This document shows positions 1 through 10,000 of a stretch of 64,000 nt of DNA, one piece after another (the first letter of the stretch is position 1; each line of letters starts with the position of its first letter). A program made the position numbers and the translations under genes. This stretch comes from G963665545 sp963665545. Its GTDB lineage: Bacteria > Pseudomonadota > Gammaproteobacteria > Xanthomonadales > SZUA-36. The notes under the pieces were generated by a model. It ran no database searches. It had not been told where the DNA came from and was given only the letters and a program-made list of their open reading frames with translations. The stretch lies in contig CAXXKZ010000012.1 of assembly GCA_963665545.2 (NCBI GenBank), positions 1 through 64,000 on the forward strand, in the 5' to 3' direction.

Positions 1-1864
1 GAACGGTATTGTGCGCGATGACGCCGTCAGTTTCATCCACATTGTTGCCACCGGTGTTGAGGTTGCGCATGTATTGCGGAAACTTGCTCGAAGAAACTTC
101 GATGCGAATGCGGTGGCCGGCCTTGAACTGGTAGCTGGTGGTCATGGGCGTGGGATTGAGTTCATAGACCGCACCCGGCGCCATAAAGACCGGCCGCTCG
201 TAGCCGTCACGGTAGCGTGCACGCAGAATTGTATCGTCGACGTTCCAGGCTGCGCCGTCGGGGTGCACATCCACCAGCTTGACGGTGAAATCGGTGTCCC
301 TGGCGTCCGAAGAGACGAACAGAGTGGGCCGCACGCTGCCCGTCACTTCCAGGTCGGATTCCAGGGGTTCGGTTGTGTAGACCAGCACATCGGCGCGCGC
401 CTCGATGCCGCGCTGATCGAAACTGCCACCATCGGCGGCGCCGGCATTGCAACACACTGATCCACCCAGCGCCGGTACCGGGTTCATTGGATCATAAGTG
501 TAGTGGTCTGATTCCGCGGCCGATGGCGTCTGAGTCTGCAGCACGCCATCGCCAAACAAACTGTTGGCCGCACCGCCGCTGGACAGGTACAAAGTCATCA
601 GCCGCGCGCTTTGAGGCGGCCAGTGGGTTGCTGATCCCCAGGCGTTTTTGCCCATGGTGTAATACTGGACGCGAGGCGTTTCGGTGAGAAAATCGCTCAC
701 GCCTTCCTTGAGGTAGTGGTCAAACCAGCCGAAAATCAGGTCCATCGTGGCCAGGCTGACCGGACCGACGTTCAGATCGCCCACGATCAGATCCTCGGCT
801 CCTTCCGGGTCTTCGGGAAGACTGAAGAACCCACAATGCTGGTTCGGTGCAATGACCATGTACTGCTCCCCGCGGACTTTTTCGTCGGAAGCATTGTTGC
901 GCACGTGGTTGAACAGGGCGATGTTTGGTCCCTGGCTGACATCGAACCAGCTGTTGAACCACAAGGCCGGCACCCCGAAGTCTTCGTCATCATGGTACAA
1001 ACCACTTGCAAACCATGCCGCGTCGGCCGGCATGCGCTGGATCAGTTCTGCCCTGGGCCCGCTGTTCGCGCCTGCCTCATCCAACCAACTCGTTGCGGGC
1101 AGTTTTCTGAGCTGCTTTTTCCATTCAACCTCAGGCATATCGGGCTTGAGATCGTAGAGGGCGCGTAATTGCTGCAGCTCTGGCTGATCCAGTCCGACCG
1201 GAAAACGTGGGCGTTGATTTTGCTGAACGGCATACAGCCAAATCGAAAACAGCGTTTGGTGCACACCGCCTTTGTACCAGTTGCCTTGCTCTTGAAATTC
1301 ACCCACCCGGCCAATGCCGACCCCGGCTGCCATTGGCACCATGGCCTTGTGCGCCGGGTGGTTCTGGGCCGCCAACGCCAATTGCCACTCTGCCGAAGAA
1401 GAACAGTCCAGCGTGCCCACTTTGCCACTCGACCATTCCTGCTCCGCCAGCCAGGTGATCGAGTCATAGCCATCAGTGCGCGGCAGGCCAAGAATTTCCC
1501 ACTCGCCTTCAGAGTAATATCGGCCGCGCTCATTCTGGACGACCACAGCGTAACCACGCTCGACACTTGCGTGAATAATGTTGAGCTGAAAACCCTGGAT
1601 TTCGTTGAAGTCGTAGGGTGTCTTCATCAGGATGACCGGCACCGGACCAGCCGCATCTTTGGGCCGGTAAATGTCCGTTGCGAGCCGCACGCCGTCGCGC
1701 ATCGGCACCATCACCATGGTGTCGGAAATCGCAATCGCCTCCACATCCGCCATAGTAGGATCGGCTTCCTTGGCCCATCCTGGATTTGACACTGCTGCCA
1801 GCCCTGCTGTCGCGAGGAGCGCCACGAAGAGGGCCGCAGCCGGCCCCTTCCTTTTACTGTTCAT
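1..1864 (-). CDS. CocE/NonD (S15) family hydrolase, 3' end outside window
   Basis: The reading frame runs without a stop from an ATG at 1864 to the left edge (more than 620 codons), so the C-terminus is missing. The N-terminus is a Sec signal peptide (hydrophobic run after MNSKRK). The alpha/beta hydrolase core follows: MRDGVRLATDIYRP, then the nucleophile elbow around residues 152-157 (DCSSSAE, Ser155 the likely nucleophile), then NHPAHKAMVPM. The jelly-roll C-terminal domain of this family is seen near the edge (GHRIRIEVSSSKFP, RNLNTGG). The family hydrolyses esters, beta-lactam-like amides or X-Pro peptides; the substrate here is unknown. The elbow has Asp where Gly is usual. It lies 22 bp downstream of the serine hydrolase at 1887-3821 on the same strand, so the two are probably one operon. 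Confidence 0.85.
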   Translation of the reverse strand, partial: MNSKRKGPAAALFVALLATAGLAAVSNPGWAKEADPTMADVEAIAISDTMVMVPMRDGVRLATDIYRPKDAAGPVPVILMKTPYDFNEIQGFQLNIIHASVERGYAVVVQNERGRYYSEGEWEILGLPRTDGYDSITWLAEQEWSSGKVGTLDCSSSAEWQLALAAQNHPAHKAMVPMAAGVGIGRVGEFQEQGNWYKGGVHQTLFSIWLYAVQQNQRPRFPVGLDQPELQQLRALYDLKPDMPEVEWKKQLRKLPATSWLDEAGANSGPRAELIQRMPADAAWFASGLYHDDEDFGVPALWFNSWFDVSQGPNIALFNHVRNNASDEKVRGEQYMVIAPNQHCGFFSLPEDPEGAEDLIVGDLNVGPVSLATMDLIFGWFDHYLKEGVSDFLTETPRVQYYTMGKNAWGSATHWPPQSARLMTLYLSSGGAANSLFGDGVLQTQTPSAAESDHYTYDPMNPVPALGGSVCCNAGAADGGSFDQRGIEARADVLVYTTEPLESDLEVTGSVRPTLFVSSDARDTDFTVKLVDVHPDGAAWNVDDTILRARYRDGYERPVFMAPGAVYELNPTPMTTSYQFKAGHRIRIEVSSSKFPQYMRNLNTGGNNVDETDGVIAHNTV

Positions 1865-1886
1865 TTATTCGTGCCTGCTATGAGTA

Positions 1887-3821
1887 TCAGGCCATATACT
1901 GCCACCCCAGGAAATTCCATTGGTAGTAAAACCACGCCATGAACAGGCCACTCAAAGCCACGGCGGTATATCGCAACCGCGCCCAGAATCCTTTCAGGTC
2001 GCCGTTCTTCCAGACCAGAATCATGCGATAGAGCAGATACAGCCCCGCCAGTGTGGCAATGATGGGCAGAATCAGCCAGATCTTGACCAGGGTCGGAATA
2101 CCGCCTTGCAACTGATCACCCACCAGGACCATCACCAGGCCGAACAAGATCATGACCAGCCAATTCGAAGTTGCGGTGAGAACCGCCGCACGCACGGTCG
2201 AGCGGTCGCCCGCGCCCAGCGAAGCGTTGGCTGCACGTTGGTAAAAACGGCGCAGCAGGACCAAAAGGAATATGAGCATGGAAAGACCCAGCAGGCCCAT
2301 GTTGAAACTGGTTGTGAAGTAAACCGGCAACTTTCTCAGTGACATGAACGGCAGTCCGTCCAGGGTAAACCCGGTGATCTCACCCGCTTCGTTTTCCTGA
2401 AACGCCAGCAGTCTGGGTGCCAGGCCCTGGATGATGGACAAGTTCGAATCGAGTTCCCGAAACAGGTTGTCATCCACTTCTACATACTGTTTGGAGTTTC
2501 CACCCATGGAGATCAACAGGGTATTGTCCTCGGTGGGCGCCACCACGAGTTGGCCGGCCATGCCGGTGGCTTTTTCTATAGTGGAAAAGTTGCTGCGCCA
2601 AAAACTGTAGCTTCCGGCATAGCGGGCCGCCCGTTCTGAAAAACCTTCTGGCGGCACCGGAGGCGCCTCATCCAGCGGGAAATAGTGGTCGTAGAACGCG
2701 GGTGCAAAGCCCATGCGCACCGCACTGCCGCCCGCAGAGCCAAATGAAACGAAGAAGGCCAGCTTATGCTCCTGATCGATCCCCAGGAATGAATGAAATC
2801 CGGCGGTATCACCGCCATGACCCACCAGCCGGACGCCGTTTTCTTCGACTTCGTAGAACCCCAGGGCCAAACCCATCATGCGATCATCGTGAGAAAAATT
2901 CCGTGTCAGCATTTCATCTACGGTTGACTGCTTGAGAATGCGCCGGCCATTGAGTTCTCCGCCGTTGAGTATGGCCTGCGCAAAGCGCACCATGTCGGTC
3001 GAAGTGGATGACAGGGCGCCGGCCGGTGCGAAGCTGGAAATTATCTCGAATGGCTTTTCAACGTAGGCACCGGCTTCCAGCGCATAGGTGACCGCCATAT
3101 TGCTGGCCAGTGGTTCGGGCAGTGGTTCGACAAAACTGGAACTGCGCATGCCCAGCGGCTCGAAAATATTCTGTTCCACGTAATCGGTAAACGACAGGCC
3201 GGAAACATTGGAAACGATCAGGCCGGCCAGCGAGGTAGCATAATTGGAATAGGCAGTCTGGGCGCCTGGCGGATTGATTCGTAGCGGCTGATAACGCTCC
3301 ATCGCGTCGCGTAACGGGATCGCATCGGCGATATCATCGATGATCAGATAACCCAGGCTCCCATCTTCAAAACCCGGAGAATGCGTCATGATGTCTCGCA
3401 AGGTGACAGGACGTTCCCAGGTGTCTTTGATCTGAAAGCTCGACAAATAGGTGTTGACGTCGACATCCAGGTCGAGATTTCCCTGCTCCACCAGTTGCAT
3501 GACCGATACCCAGGTAAACAACTTGGAGACCGAACCGGGCCGGAAAAGGGTGCGATAGGGGTCTACCGGGACCTGGTTCTCGACGCTTTCAAAGCCATAT
3601 CCCTTGGCGAAAATCAGGTTACCGTCTTTGACAATGGCCACGGTGCCCGAAGGACTGTTCTTGTCTTTCATCAGCGGCCTGACCATTCCGTCGACAAAAG
3701 CCTCAAGCGCTACCGGATCATCCAAATCAGCAGCAATGGCTGGCGGGGCGAAAACAAAAAGCAACAGGCCAAGCAATAGCAGGCTGGACCGGTATTTCGG
3801 GAAACAAATCATGAGACGCAC
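1887..3821 (-). CDS. serine hydrolase (class C beta-lactamase family) with C-terminal membrane segments
   Basis: 644 residues. The signal peptide ends near residue 30 (LFVFAPPAIA). The penicillin-binding fold is marked by SVSK at residues 97-100 (nucleophile Ser97 and Lys100), YSN at 191-193, and HGGDTAG in the position of the KTG box. After about residue 500 there are three to four hydrophobic segments, so the protein is probably anchored in the inner membrane with the catalytic domain in the periplasm. The family includes esterases, D-aminopeptidases and peptidoglycan enzymes; no substrate can be assigned. The architecture matches the broken gene at 22451-24408. It is divergent from the AraC regulator at 3932, which may control it. 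Confidence 0.85.
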   Translation of the reverse strand: MRLMICFPKYRSSLLLLGLLLFVFAPPAIAADLDDPVALEAFVDGMVRPLMKDKNSPSGTVAIVKDGNLIFAKGYGFESVENQVPVDPYRTLFRPGSVSKLFTWVSVMQLVEQGNLDLDVDVNTYLSSFQIKDTWERPVTLRDIMTHSPGFEDGSLGYLIIDDIADAIPLRDAMERYQPLRINPPGAQTAYSNYATSLAGLIVSNVSGLSFTDYVEQNIFEPLGMRSSSFVEPLPEPLASNMAVTYALEAGAYVEKPFEIISSFAPAGALSSTSTDMVRFAQAILNGGELNGRRILKQSTVDEMLTRNFSHDDRMMGLALGFYEVEENGVRLVGHGGDTAGFHSFLGIDQEHKLAFFVSFGSAGGSAVRMGFAPAFYDHYFPLDEAPPVPPEGFSERAARYAGSYSFWRSNFSTIEKATGMAGQLVVAPTEDNTLLISMGGNSKQYVEVDDNLFRELDSNLSIIQGLAPRLLAFQENEAGEITGFTLDGLPFMSLRKLPVYFTTSFNMGLLGLSMLIFLLVLLRRFYQRAANASLGAGDRSTVRAAVLTATSNWLVMILFGLVMVLVGDQLQGGIPTLVKIWLILPIIATLAGLYLLYRMILVWKNGDLKGFWARLRYTAVALSGLFMAWFYYQWNFLGWQYMA

Positions 3822-3885
3822 TCCTGGATCATCGAATTGACGCGTGCGATGTTAGCGCCGATGTGATTCACCCCACTAGGCCGAA

Positions 3886-3937
3886 AAGTCATGATTATGT
3901 GCAGAAGCGGCGAGAAGCCTATAATCAAGTCATGATT
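3886..3937. promoter_or_regulatory. 11-bp direct repeat, possible AraC-type operator
   Basis: The 11-mer AAGTCATGATT occurs at 3886-3896 and 3927-3937, a 41-bp period (about four helical turns). A TATAAT hexamer lies at 3920-3925. The pair sits in the intergenic region between the serine hydrolase (start 3821) and the AraC-type gene, and the second copy overlaps the preferred ATG (3932). AraC-family proteins commonly bind direct half-sites on one helix face, so autoregulation is plausible. Binding itself is inference. Confidence 0.4.
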
Positions 3938-4975
3938 TACGGTGACGAATTTGCCATTCCGGTTGCAGCAGATTTCAATCCGGACCATGCATCGCCCAAG
4001 GAATTGAGCAAGCTGTTTCGCCACGCAAACCGCATCTCGCGTTTTGGCCGGGGTGCCAACAACAGTTTTATTCACGACTGCCGTCCCTTCGATCTCGATG
4101 GGCTGCTGATTTACAAGATCAATGAGCACAGCCTGATAGAAATCAACGATGCATTTATCAGGACAGCGCACGTCATACGCAATCGCGTGGCCGATATCAT
4201 CAGCTTTCAGTTTGTCTTATCTGTAAAGCGCTCGGAGTTTCTTGGGGCACGCAAGAATGTCCACGACCTGGGGCCGGCGGTCATTGTCTCAGTGGTGCCC
4301 GACATTGAGACAACCTACCGGCTGCCCAAGGGTGGCGAGACCATACGCCATGTGATGCTGCACACTTCCCTGTCCAAGCTGATGCAGCGCATGAATGAAC
4401 AGGTTGATGACTATCCCGAGTGGCTGCAAGAGCTACTTTCGGGATCGTTCAAACGGCCACGCCAACGGGTGCTTTTTCTGGAAGAGAGTCACCGCGACCT
4501 GATCTGGCCGTGTTTTCATCTGCCGGTGTCGGAGCCTCTGTTGGGCCGCTGGCTGGAGGCCAAGTTCAATGAGTTGCTGTGTATCGGCTTGCAGATTCTG
4601 AAAAATTATAAGCAGTCGGAAAGCCGCCAACCGGTGGATCACAGCTTCCCAGACAGCAACAAGATTCGCAGGGCGCGAACAGTGCTCAACCTTGAATACG
4701 CACACCCACCTCGATTGCCGGCATTGGCGCAGCAGCTGGGCATTTCGGAAACTCAGCTCAAGACCGGTTTCAAATCGATGTACAGCACGACCGTATTGCA
4801 ATACTGCATCGGCAAGCGGGTGGAAGCGGCGAAATTACTGCTCAGGGAGAAAAGGCACTCCATTTCGGAAATTGCCGACATCGTCGGCTACGAGGACCAC
4901 TCCGCGTTTTCCCGTGCCTTCAGGCGCTTCAGCGGGCGAACGCCACAGGAGTGGCGGCGGGCTCAGGAGACCTGA
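3932..4975 (+). CDS. AraC family transcriptional regulator
   Basis: 347 residues from ATG 3932; the frame is open up to a GTG at 3863, which would add 23 residues and leave only 41 bp to the divergent gene. Neither start has a good ribosome site, and I prefer 3932 for length. The N-terminal ~220 residues resemble the ligand or oligomerisation domain of 330-350-residue AraC regulators. The C-terminal ~100 residues carry two helix-turn-helix units: LPALAQQLGISETQLKTGF and ISEIADIVGYEDHSAFSRAF, followed by RRFSGRTPQEWRR. It is flanked by two serine hydrolase genes, both on the other strand, and may regulate one or both. Confidence 0.85.
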   Translation: MIYGDEFAIPVAADFNPDHASPKELSKLFRHANRISRFGRGANNSFIHDCRPFDLDGLLIYKINEHSLIEINDAFIRTAHVIRNRVADIISFQFVLSVKRSEFLGARKNVHDLGPAVIVSVVPDIETTYRLPKGGETIRHVMLHTSLSKLMQRMNEQVDDYPEWLQELLSGSFKRPRQRVLFLEESHRDLIWPCFHLPVSEPLLGRWLEAKFNELLCIGLQILKNYKQSESRQPVDHSFPDSNKIRRARTVLNLEYAHPPRLPALAQQLGISETQLKTGFKSMYSTTVLQYCIGKRVEAAKLLLREKRHSISEIADIVGYEDHSAFSRAFRRFSGRTPQEWRRAQET

Positions 4976-5038
4976 ATCGGGCAGAGGCAACCCGTGGGAG
5001 GGTGGCCACCCGGCAACCAGACCCCCAGTCGCCCAAAC

Positions 5039-6604
5039 TCAATCGCCTATCCCCCTCAAATCCAAATCGTGAAAGTCGTAGGAAAAATCGGTCAGCGGAG
5101 ACACTGCCTTCATCGCAATGCGATCGACCTTGCCTTCCGGTATCAGGTAGAAAGAGACATAGGCGTCGGCCATGAGTTGGCGATCTGTCCAACGGGCAAT
5201 AAAGGTATCAAACTGAAAATGCTCCAACGGCCCTGATAATTGCGGGGAACGGGCAGATTTGAAACACAGCCCATCTCCTTTCTTCTCAATATGGATGTCG
5301 CCATACCAGTCATCACGATAGGTCCCCACATAGGCATCAAGCGACAGGCTGGGACGACTGTCGGCCTGCCGGGCCGCAGCGGCAGCGGCAACAGCCTTGT
5401 CCGCACTCTCTCTCCGGGCGGTGACAAACTCATGGTGAAGCCCGATCCAGTCGGTGTCGCCATCCAAAAAGTCATTGAGTACCTGGTAGACCACGGCACG
5501 CGGTGTCACATCCATCTGGTTGTTGCTGGAGAAAACGGCGAGGTTTTGCTCCGGCAGGAAGGCCAGAAAGGTCGTCATGCCCCACAGACCGCCGGCGTGG
5601 GAGTAAACCGGTTGTCCGTAAAAGGAAGAAACAGACCAGCCCAGGGCGTAAGCCGTCATATGGCTGCCCGCATGTTCTTTCATCATACCGAAGGTCGGCA
5701 GCAAGGTGACCGGACCCCACAACTGGGCCATCTGCTCGGGGCTGATCAGGCTCTCTCCAGCTTCCGTCTTGCCGCCTGACAACCACATCCGCATCCAGTG
5801 GGTCATCCCCTCGGCGCTGCAGTGAATGCCGCCGGCGGCGGGGATAAAGTCGGACTCCTCAAACGCAGTTGTCTGCATTTTCCCGTCCAGCAGCAGATGC
5901 GGGGTGGCGCGATTCTCCATGCCCCGTGCGTGCGAGGCGCTGGTACGACAGTCGTCCATACCCAGCGGCGCAAAGATTCGTCGCTCGACGAAATCTGCAT
6001 ACGGCAGGGCGGACACGCGGGCAACGACCTCGCCCGCAATAATATAGAGCAGGTTGTCGTAGTCATACTTGGTGCGGAAGCTGCTGGCTGGCTTCAGAAA
6101 ACGCATGGCCCGTATCACGTCGCCAACATCGCTGTTGCCGGCGGGGAAAAACAGCAAATCTCCCGCCCCCAGCGGCAGGCCACTGCGATGGGTCAACAGA
6201 TCCCTGATGGTGAATTCACGCGTCACCCAGGGGTCGTACATCTGGAATTCCGGGATGAGGTCGATGACCCGGCTCTCCCAGCCCAGTTTGCCTTCGTCCA
6301 CCAGCAGCGCCAGAGAGGCCGCCGCAAAGGCCTTGGACACCGAGGGAATCTGGAACAGGGTGTCTTCATCAACCGCATCACTGAGGTCAAACTGGCGCAG
6401 GCCGTGACCCCTGGAGTAAACCACCTCGCCCTGGTGCACCACTGAAACGGTGACGCCCGGCACATCAAAAACATTCATCGCCCTTTCCACCACGGCATCA
6501 ATAGATGCGCTGTCCGGGGCAGCCTGGCATACAGCGGCAGTTGCCATCATCAGGCCAAGGAGCAGGATTCGCTGCGGCGATAAAAAAGCACGGCGTGTTT
6601 TCAT
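5039..6604 (-). CDS. serine hydrolase (class C beta-lactamase family) with DUF3471-like C-terminus
   Basis: 521 residues from ATG 6604, chosen because GGAG lies seven bases upstream and a signal peptide follows at once (ILLLGLMMATAAVCQA). An in-frame upstream start at 6736 would add 44 residues that are not signal-like. SVSK is at residues 88-91, YDYDN is the tyrosine motif, and HAGGLWG the third motif. The last ~100 residues (from AYVGTYRDDWYG) form the lipocalin-like DUF3471 domain often found on these enzymes. It is an exported hydrolase of unknown substrate, convergent with the AraC gene (63-bp gap). Confidence 0.85.
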   Translation of the reverse strand: MKTRRAFLSPQRILLLGLMMATAAVCQAAPDSASIDAVVERAMNVFDVPGVTVSVVHQGEVVYSRGHGLRQFDLSDAVDEDTLFQIPSVSKAFAAASLALLVDEGKLGWESRVIDLIPEFQMYDPWVTREFTIRDLLTHRSGLPLGAGDLLFFPAGNSDVGDVIRAMRFLKPASSFRTKYDYDNLLYIIAGEVVARVSALPYADFVERRIFAPLGMDDCRTSASHARGMENRATPHLLLDGKMQTTAFEESDFIPAAGGIHCSAEGMTHWMRMWLSGGKTEAGESLISPEQMAQLWGPVTLLPTFGMMKEHAGSHMTAYALGWSVSSFYGQPVYSHAGGLWGMTTFLAFLPEQNLAVFSSNNQMDVTPRAVVYQVLNDFLDGDTDWIGLHHEFVTARRESADKAVAAAAAARQADSRPSLSLDAYVGTYRDDWYGDIHIEKKGDGLCFKSARSPQLSGPLEHFQFDTFIARWTDRQLMADAYVSFYLIPEGKVDRIAMKAVSPLTDFSYDFHDLDLRGIGD

Positions 6605-6741
6605 GAACTGAACTCCAATAACGATTTGTTTGAATAACAACTTCCGTGGGAGACGCAATTTCCCCCAGAGCACCCAGTGGATCACTCCATCACCACGCCG
6701 ATTTTTTTCCGCAGGGTGATTGATTTCTTGAGACATAGTGT

Positions 6742-6777
6742 TTTACTTCACTACAACACCATTGCTATAATGAAGTA
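6742..6777 (+). promoter_or_regulatory. candidate promoter with operator-like inverted repeat upstream of RND gene
   Basis: TTTACT at 6742-6747 and TATAAT at 6766-6771 are 18 bp apart, a sigma70-like promoter reading right. TACTTCA (6744-6750) and TGAAGTA (6771-6777) form a perfect 7-bp inverted repeat around the spacer and -10 box, as repressor operators often do. No regulator gene is adjacent. The leader to the RND start would be about 185 nt. Confidence 0.45.
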
Positions 6778-6923
6778 TTACAGACGATCGGTGTAACTTT
6801 TAGTCTGAATCGGCGTCTGCTTCTGGAGAGAATACAGAACTTTGGTGTGGGTGGGTCGGAATAACACCACAAACTGGTCAAACGGGCCTATCGCACTGGC
6901 CAGATTCACCGACCCGGACAGAA

Positions 6924-7022
6924 ATGGAGACGAAACTCCAGAATAATCAGCCAGATAGAGATTGGCACGAATTCTGGATAGTAATTGGAGGGCCTGCCTC
7001 CACAACTGGACTGAAAAATTGA
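6924..7022 (+). CDS. possible short upstream ORF in RND leader
   Basis: An ATG at 6924 opens a 32-codon frame (METKLQNN ... STTGLKN) that ends with TGA at 7020-7022, overlapping a TTG (7019-7021) in the RND frame. If real it could couple translation to the pump gene, which has no ATG at its expected start. No homology is recognised and the ribosome site is weak. Confidence 0.2.
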   Translation: METKLQNNQPDRDWHEFWIVIGGPASTTGLKN

Positions 7023-10000
7023 TAGAAGTATTCGCCAAACATAAAGTCGCCGCCAACCTGACCATGATCATCATGTTCCTGGCGGGCATTTGGGCCTTTA
7101 ACACCATTCCTGCTCAGCTTGACCCGCCGCGGAAAATGACGATGGTCATCGTTGAAATGACTTGGCCAGGCGCCAGTGCTGAAGACATGGCGGAACTTGT
7201 CACAACGCCAGTTGAGAACCAGCTTCGTAACATCACCGGTTTGCGAGAACTCAATTCGCGCAGCATCAGCGGCTACATGCGCCTGCTGGCCTGGTTTCAC
7301 AACGATGCCGATATGACCCTGGCGCTGGATACGGTCAAGCAACGCGTCGACAGCATCCGCAACCTGCCCAAAGACATCGAGACACCCATCGTTCAACTGC
7401 GGGAAGAGTTTCAACCCATCGCCCTGATTCAGGTCACAGGCAACGGCGATGTGAATGAATTGATTCCGATTGTGCGGCGCATGGAGAAGGAACTATTGCA
7501 GCGCGGTGTTGAGAGAATCGACTTCGGTGGATTGCCCGCTGAGGAAATGTCGCTGCAGGTCAGCAGTCAGAAACTGCTCGAATTGGGTTTAACCTATGAC
7601 GAACTGGCTGAGCAGATCTCGCGCCTCAGCCAGAATGTTCCGGCCGGCACAATTGGTAGAGGCCATGGCACCAAGCAACTGCGAGGCCTGGATCAGCGCC
7701 GCGAAGCACATGAATTTGAGCAGATACTGATCGAATCACATGATCAGCTCATTCGCCTGGACAGTTTTGCCAAAGTAGAGCGCCGGCCACGGGAAGGTCA
7801 GCCCATCGTTACGCGACAGGACCGCCCCACGATTGAAATGGAGCTCAGACGCAAACCGAATACTGACGCAAAACGCGCCAGCGAGAATTTGGAATCCTGG
7901 CTTAAAGAGACCCGCGAAACCCTGCCCGAGGGTGTCGAAATCAGCAAAGGCTGGGATGCCTGGGGGCTGATTGGCGCGCAGATTGACCTGATCATCAAGA
8001 ACGGCCTGTCGGGTCTGTTGCTGGTGATTCTCACCCTCTTCATTTTTTTGAACGGCCGGGTCGGATTGTGGGTTACGGTCGGCATCCCGGTCAGTTTTGC
8101 CATGGCACTGGCGCTGCTATGGGGCGTATTTGGATTTGGGTTGGCCATCGTCTGTCTAATCGGATTTATCATGGCGCTGGGTATCGTGGTCGATGACGCC
8201 ATCGTCGTGGCCGAAGATGCCGTGGCCCACCTGGAGCAAGGGGAACCGGCTCTGCAAGCCGCAGTCGGCGGGGCCCGCAGGATGTTCGTGCCGGTGGTCG
8301 CATCCTCGCTGACTACGATGGCGGCCTTTATCCCCATCGTCATCGTCGGCGGCGAAATGGAAGCCACGATGCTGGCCTTGCCTGCGGTATTGCTGTGCGT
8401 GGTACTGGCCTCTCTTATCGAGTGCTTCCTGGTATTGCCGGGCCATTTGAGCCACAGCCTGAGGAACTACACGCCGCCATCGCCGACCAGTTTCCGTGCG
8501 CGCTTCGACGCCGGATTCATCAGGTTTCGGCAGGAAAAATTTGAGCCCTTGCTGCGTCGGGCCCTGGACTATCCCGGCGCAACGGTTTGCGCTGCGGTTG
8601 GTGCGGCAATTATTGCGATCAGCCTGGTGGCTTCTGAACGCGTCACCTTCAGCATGAATGTTGGCTTCAGCCCCGAGAGCCTGTCCGCAAACGTGGAATT
8701 TGGCGCCTCGGCCACTGATGCCCAGAAGCGGCGGTTTATCCAGCATCTGGAAAAAGCCCTGGCCGAAACCAACACTGAGGTGGAGAACGAAAATGTTTTG
8801 GGTTGGGTGCTGCGTAGAAATATCGCCAAGTTCAACGATGAAAACCAGCAAGGCGTCCAATTCGCATCCCTGGAAGCCCAATATGCATTCAAGGAAGATC
8901 GGACAATCCCGCCAGACGACTTCGTCCGCAGCTGGCAGCGAAAAATCACGGCCCCACCCTATGTTGAACAACTGCTGGTCGCAGTCGAAGGGGGCATGAA
9001 CAACGGTCAGTCCGACTTGCAAGTCGTGCTCTCTGGTGAGGATCTGGACGCCCTCAAGGCTGGTGCTGAAGAATTCAGTGTCGCCTTGAACAACTACCCG
9101 GGTGTATCCAACGTGATTGACAATCTCCCCTACGGCTCAGAACAGGTCGTCTTCGAATTAACGCCTGCCGCGCGTTCGCTGGGACTGACCTCACAGTCGC
9201 TTGGTCGGCAACTGCACGCTGCCTACAGTGGTCGCCGCGTTCAGATATTCAATCAAAATGAAAATGAGCTGGAAGGTAAGGTACAGCTGCCGGATGCCGA
9301 AAGAGACGACTTGCTAAGGCTACAACAATTTCCGATCAAGATCCCTGACGGGCAATTCGTTCCATTGGCCAATGTGGCCCGGTTGTACAATCGCCGCGGC
9401 ATTGACCTCATCCGCCACACCGATTCGAGGATGTCCGTATCAATCAGCGCCGACGTCGATAAGGAAGTCAACACGGCCCGCGTAATTCTCAACGACCTCA
9501 AGGAAGTCACTCTGCCGGGTATCCTGTCCAGGCATAACCTGACGTTCGGCCTGAGTGGATTCTCACACAGTGAACAGGTACTTCTTGATACCCTATGGCT
9601 GGGCGCCAAGTTGACCCTGGTGTTGATCTTTCTGATCCTGGCTTGGGTATTTGCCTCTTACCTGTGGCCGCTGGCCATCATGATGGCCATACCATTTGGC
9701 ATATCCGGCGCTATTTTTGGCCATTGGTTCATGGGCATGAACCTCAGCGCCATGTCTATTCTGGCCATTCTGTCGCTCACCGGCATCGTTGTAAACGACT
9801 CCATTGTATTGCTCAGTTTCCTCAAACGCGAAGTTGAATCGGGCATGCCCATCCGCGAAGCGCTGGAGCGCGCGGTCAAGGCGCGCTTCCGCGCCGTGCT
9901 GCTGACCTCACTGACGACCATCGCCGGACTCTTGCCCCTGATGTTCGAAACTTCGAGCCTGGCCGCCATGATCACACCCATCGCAGTAACGATCTGCTTT

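Noticed and set aside
8156..9022. 288-codon minus-strand frame in the RND gene
   Set aside because: It is an antisense shadow of a well-conserved transporter sequence.
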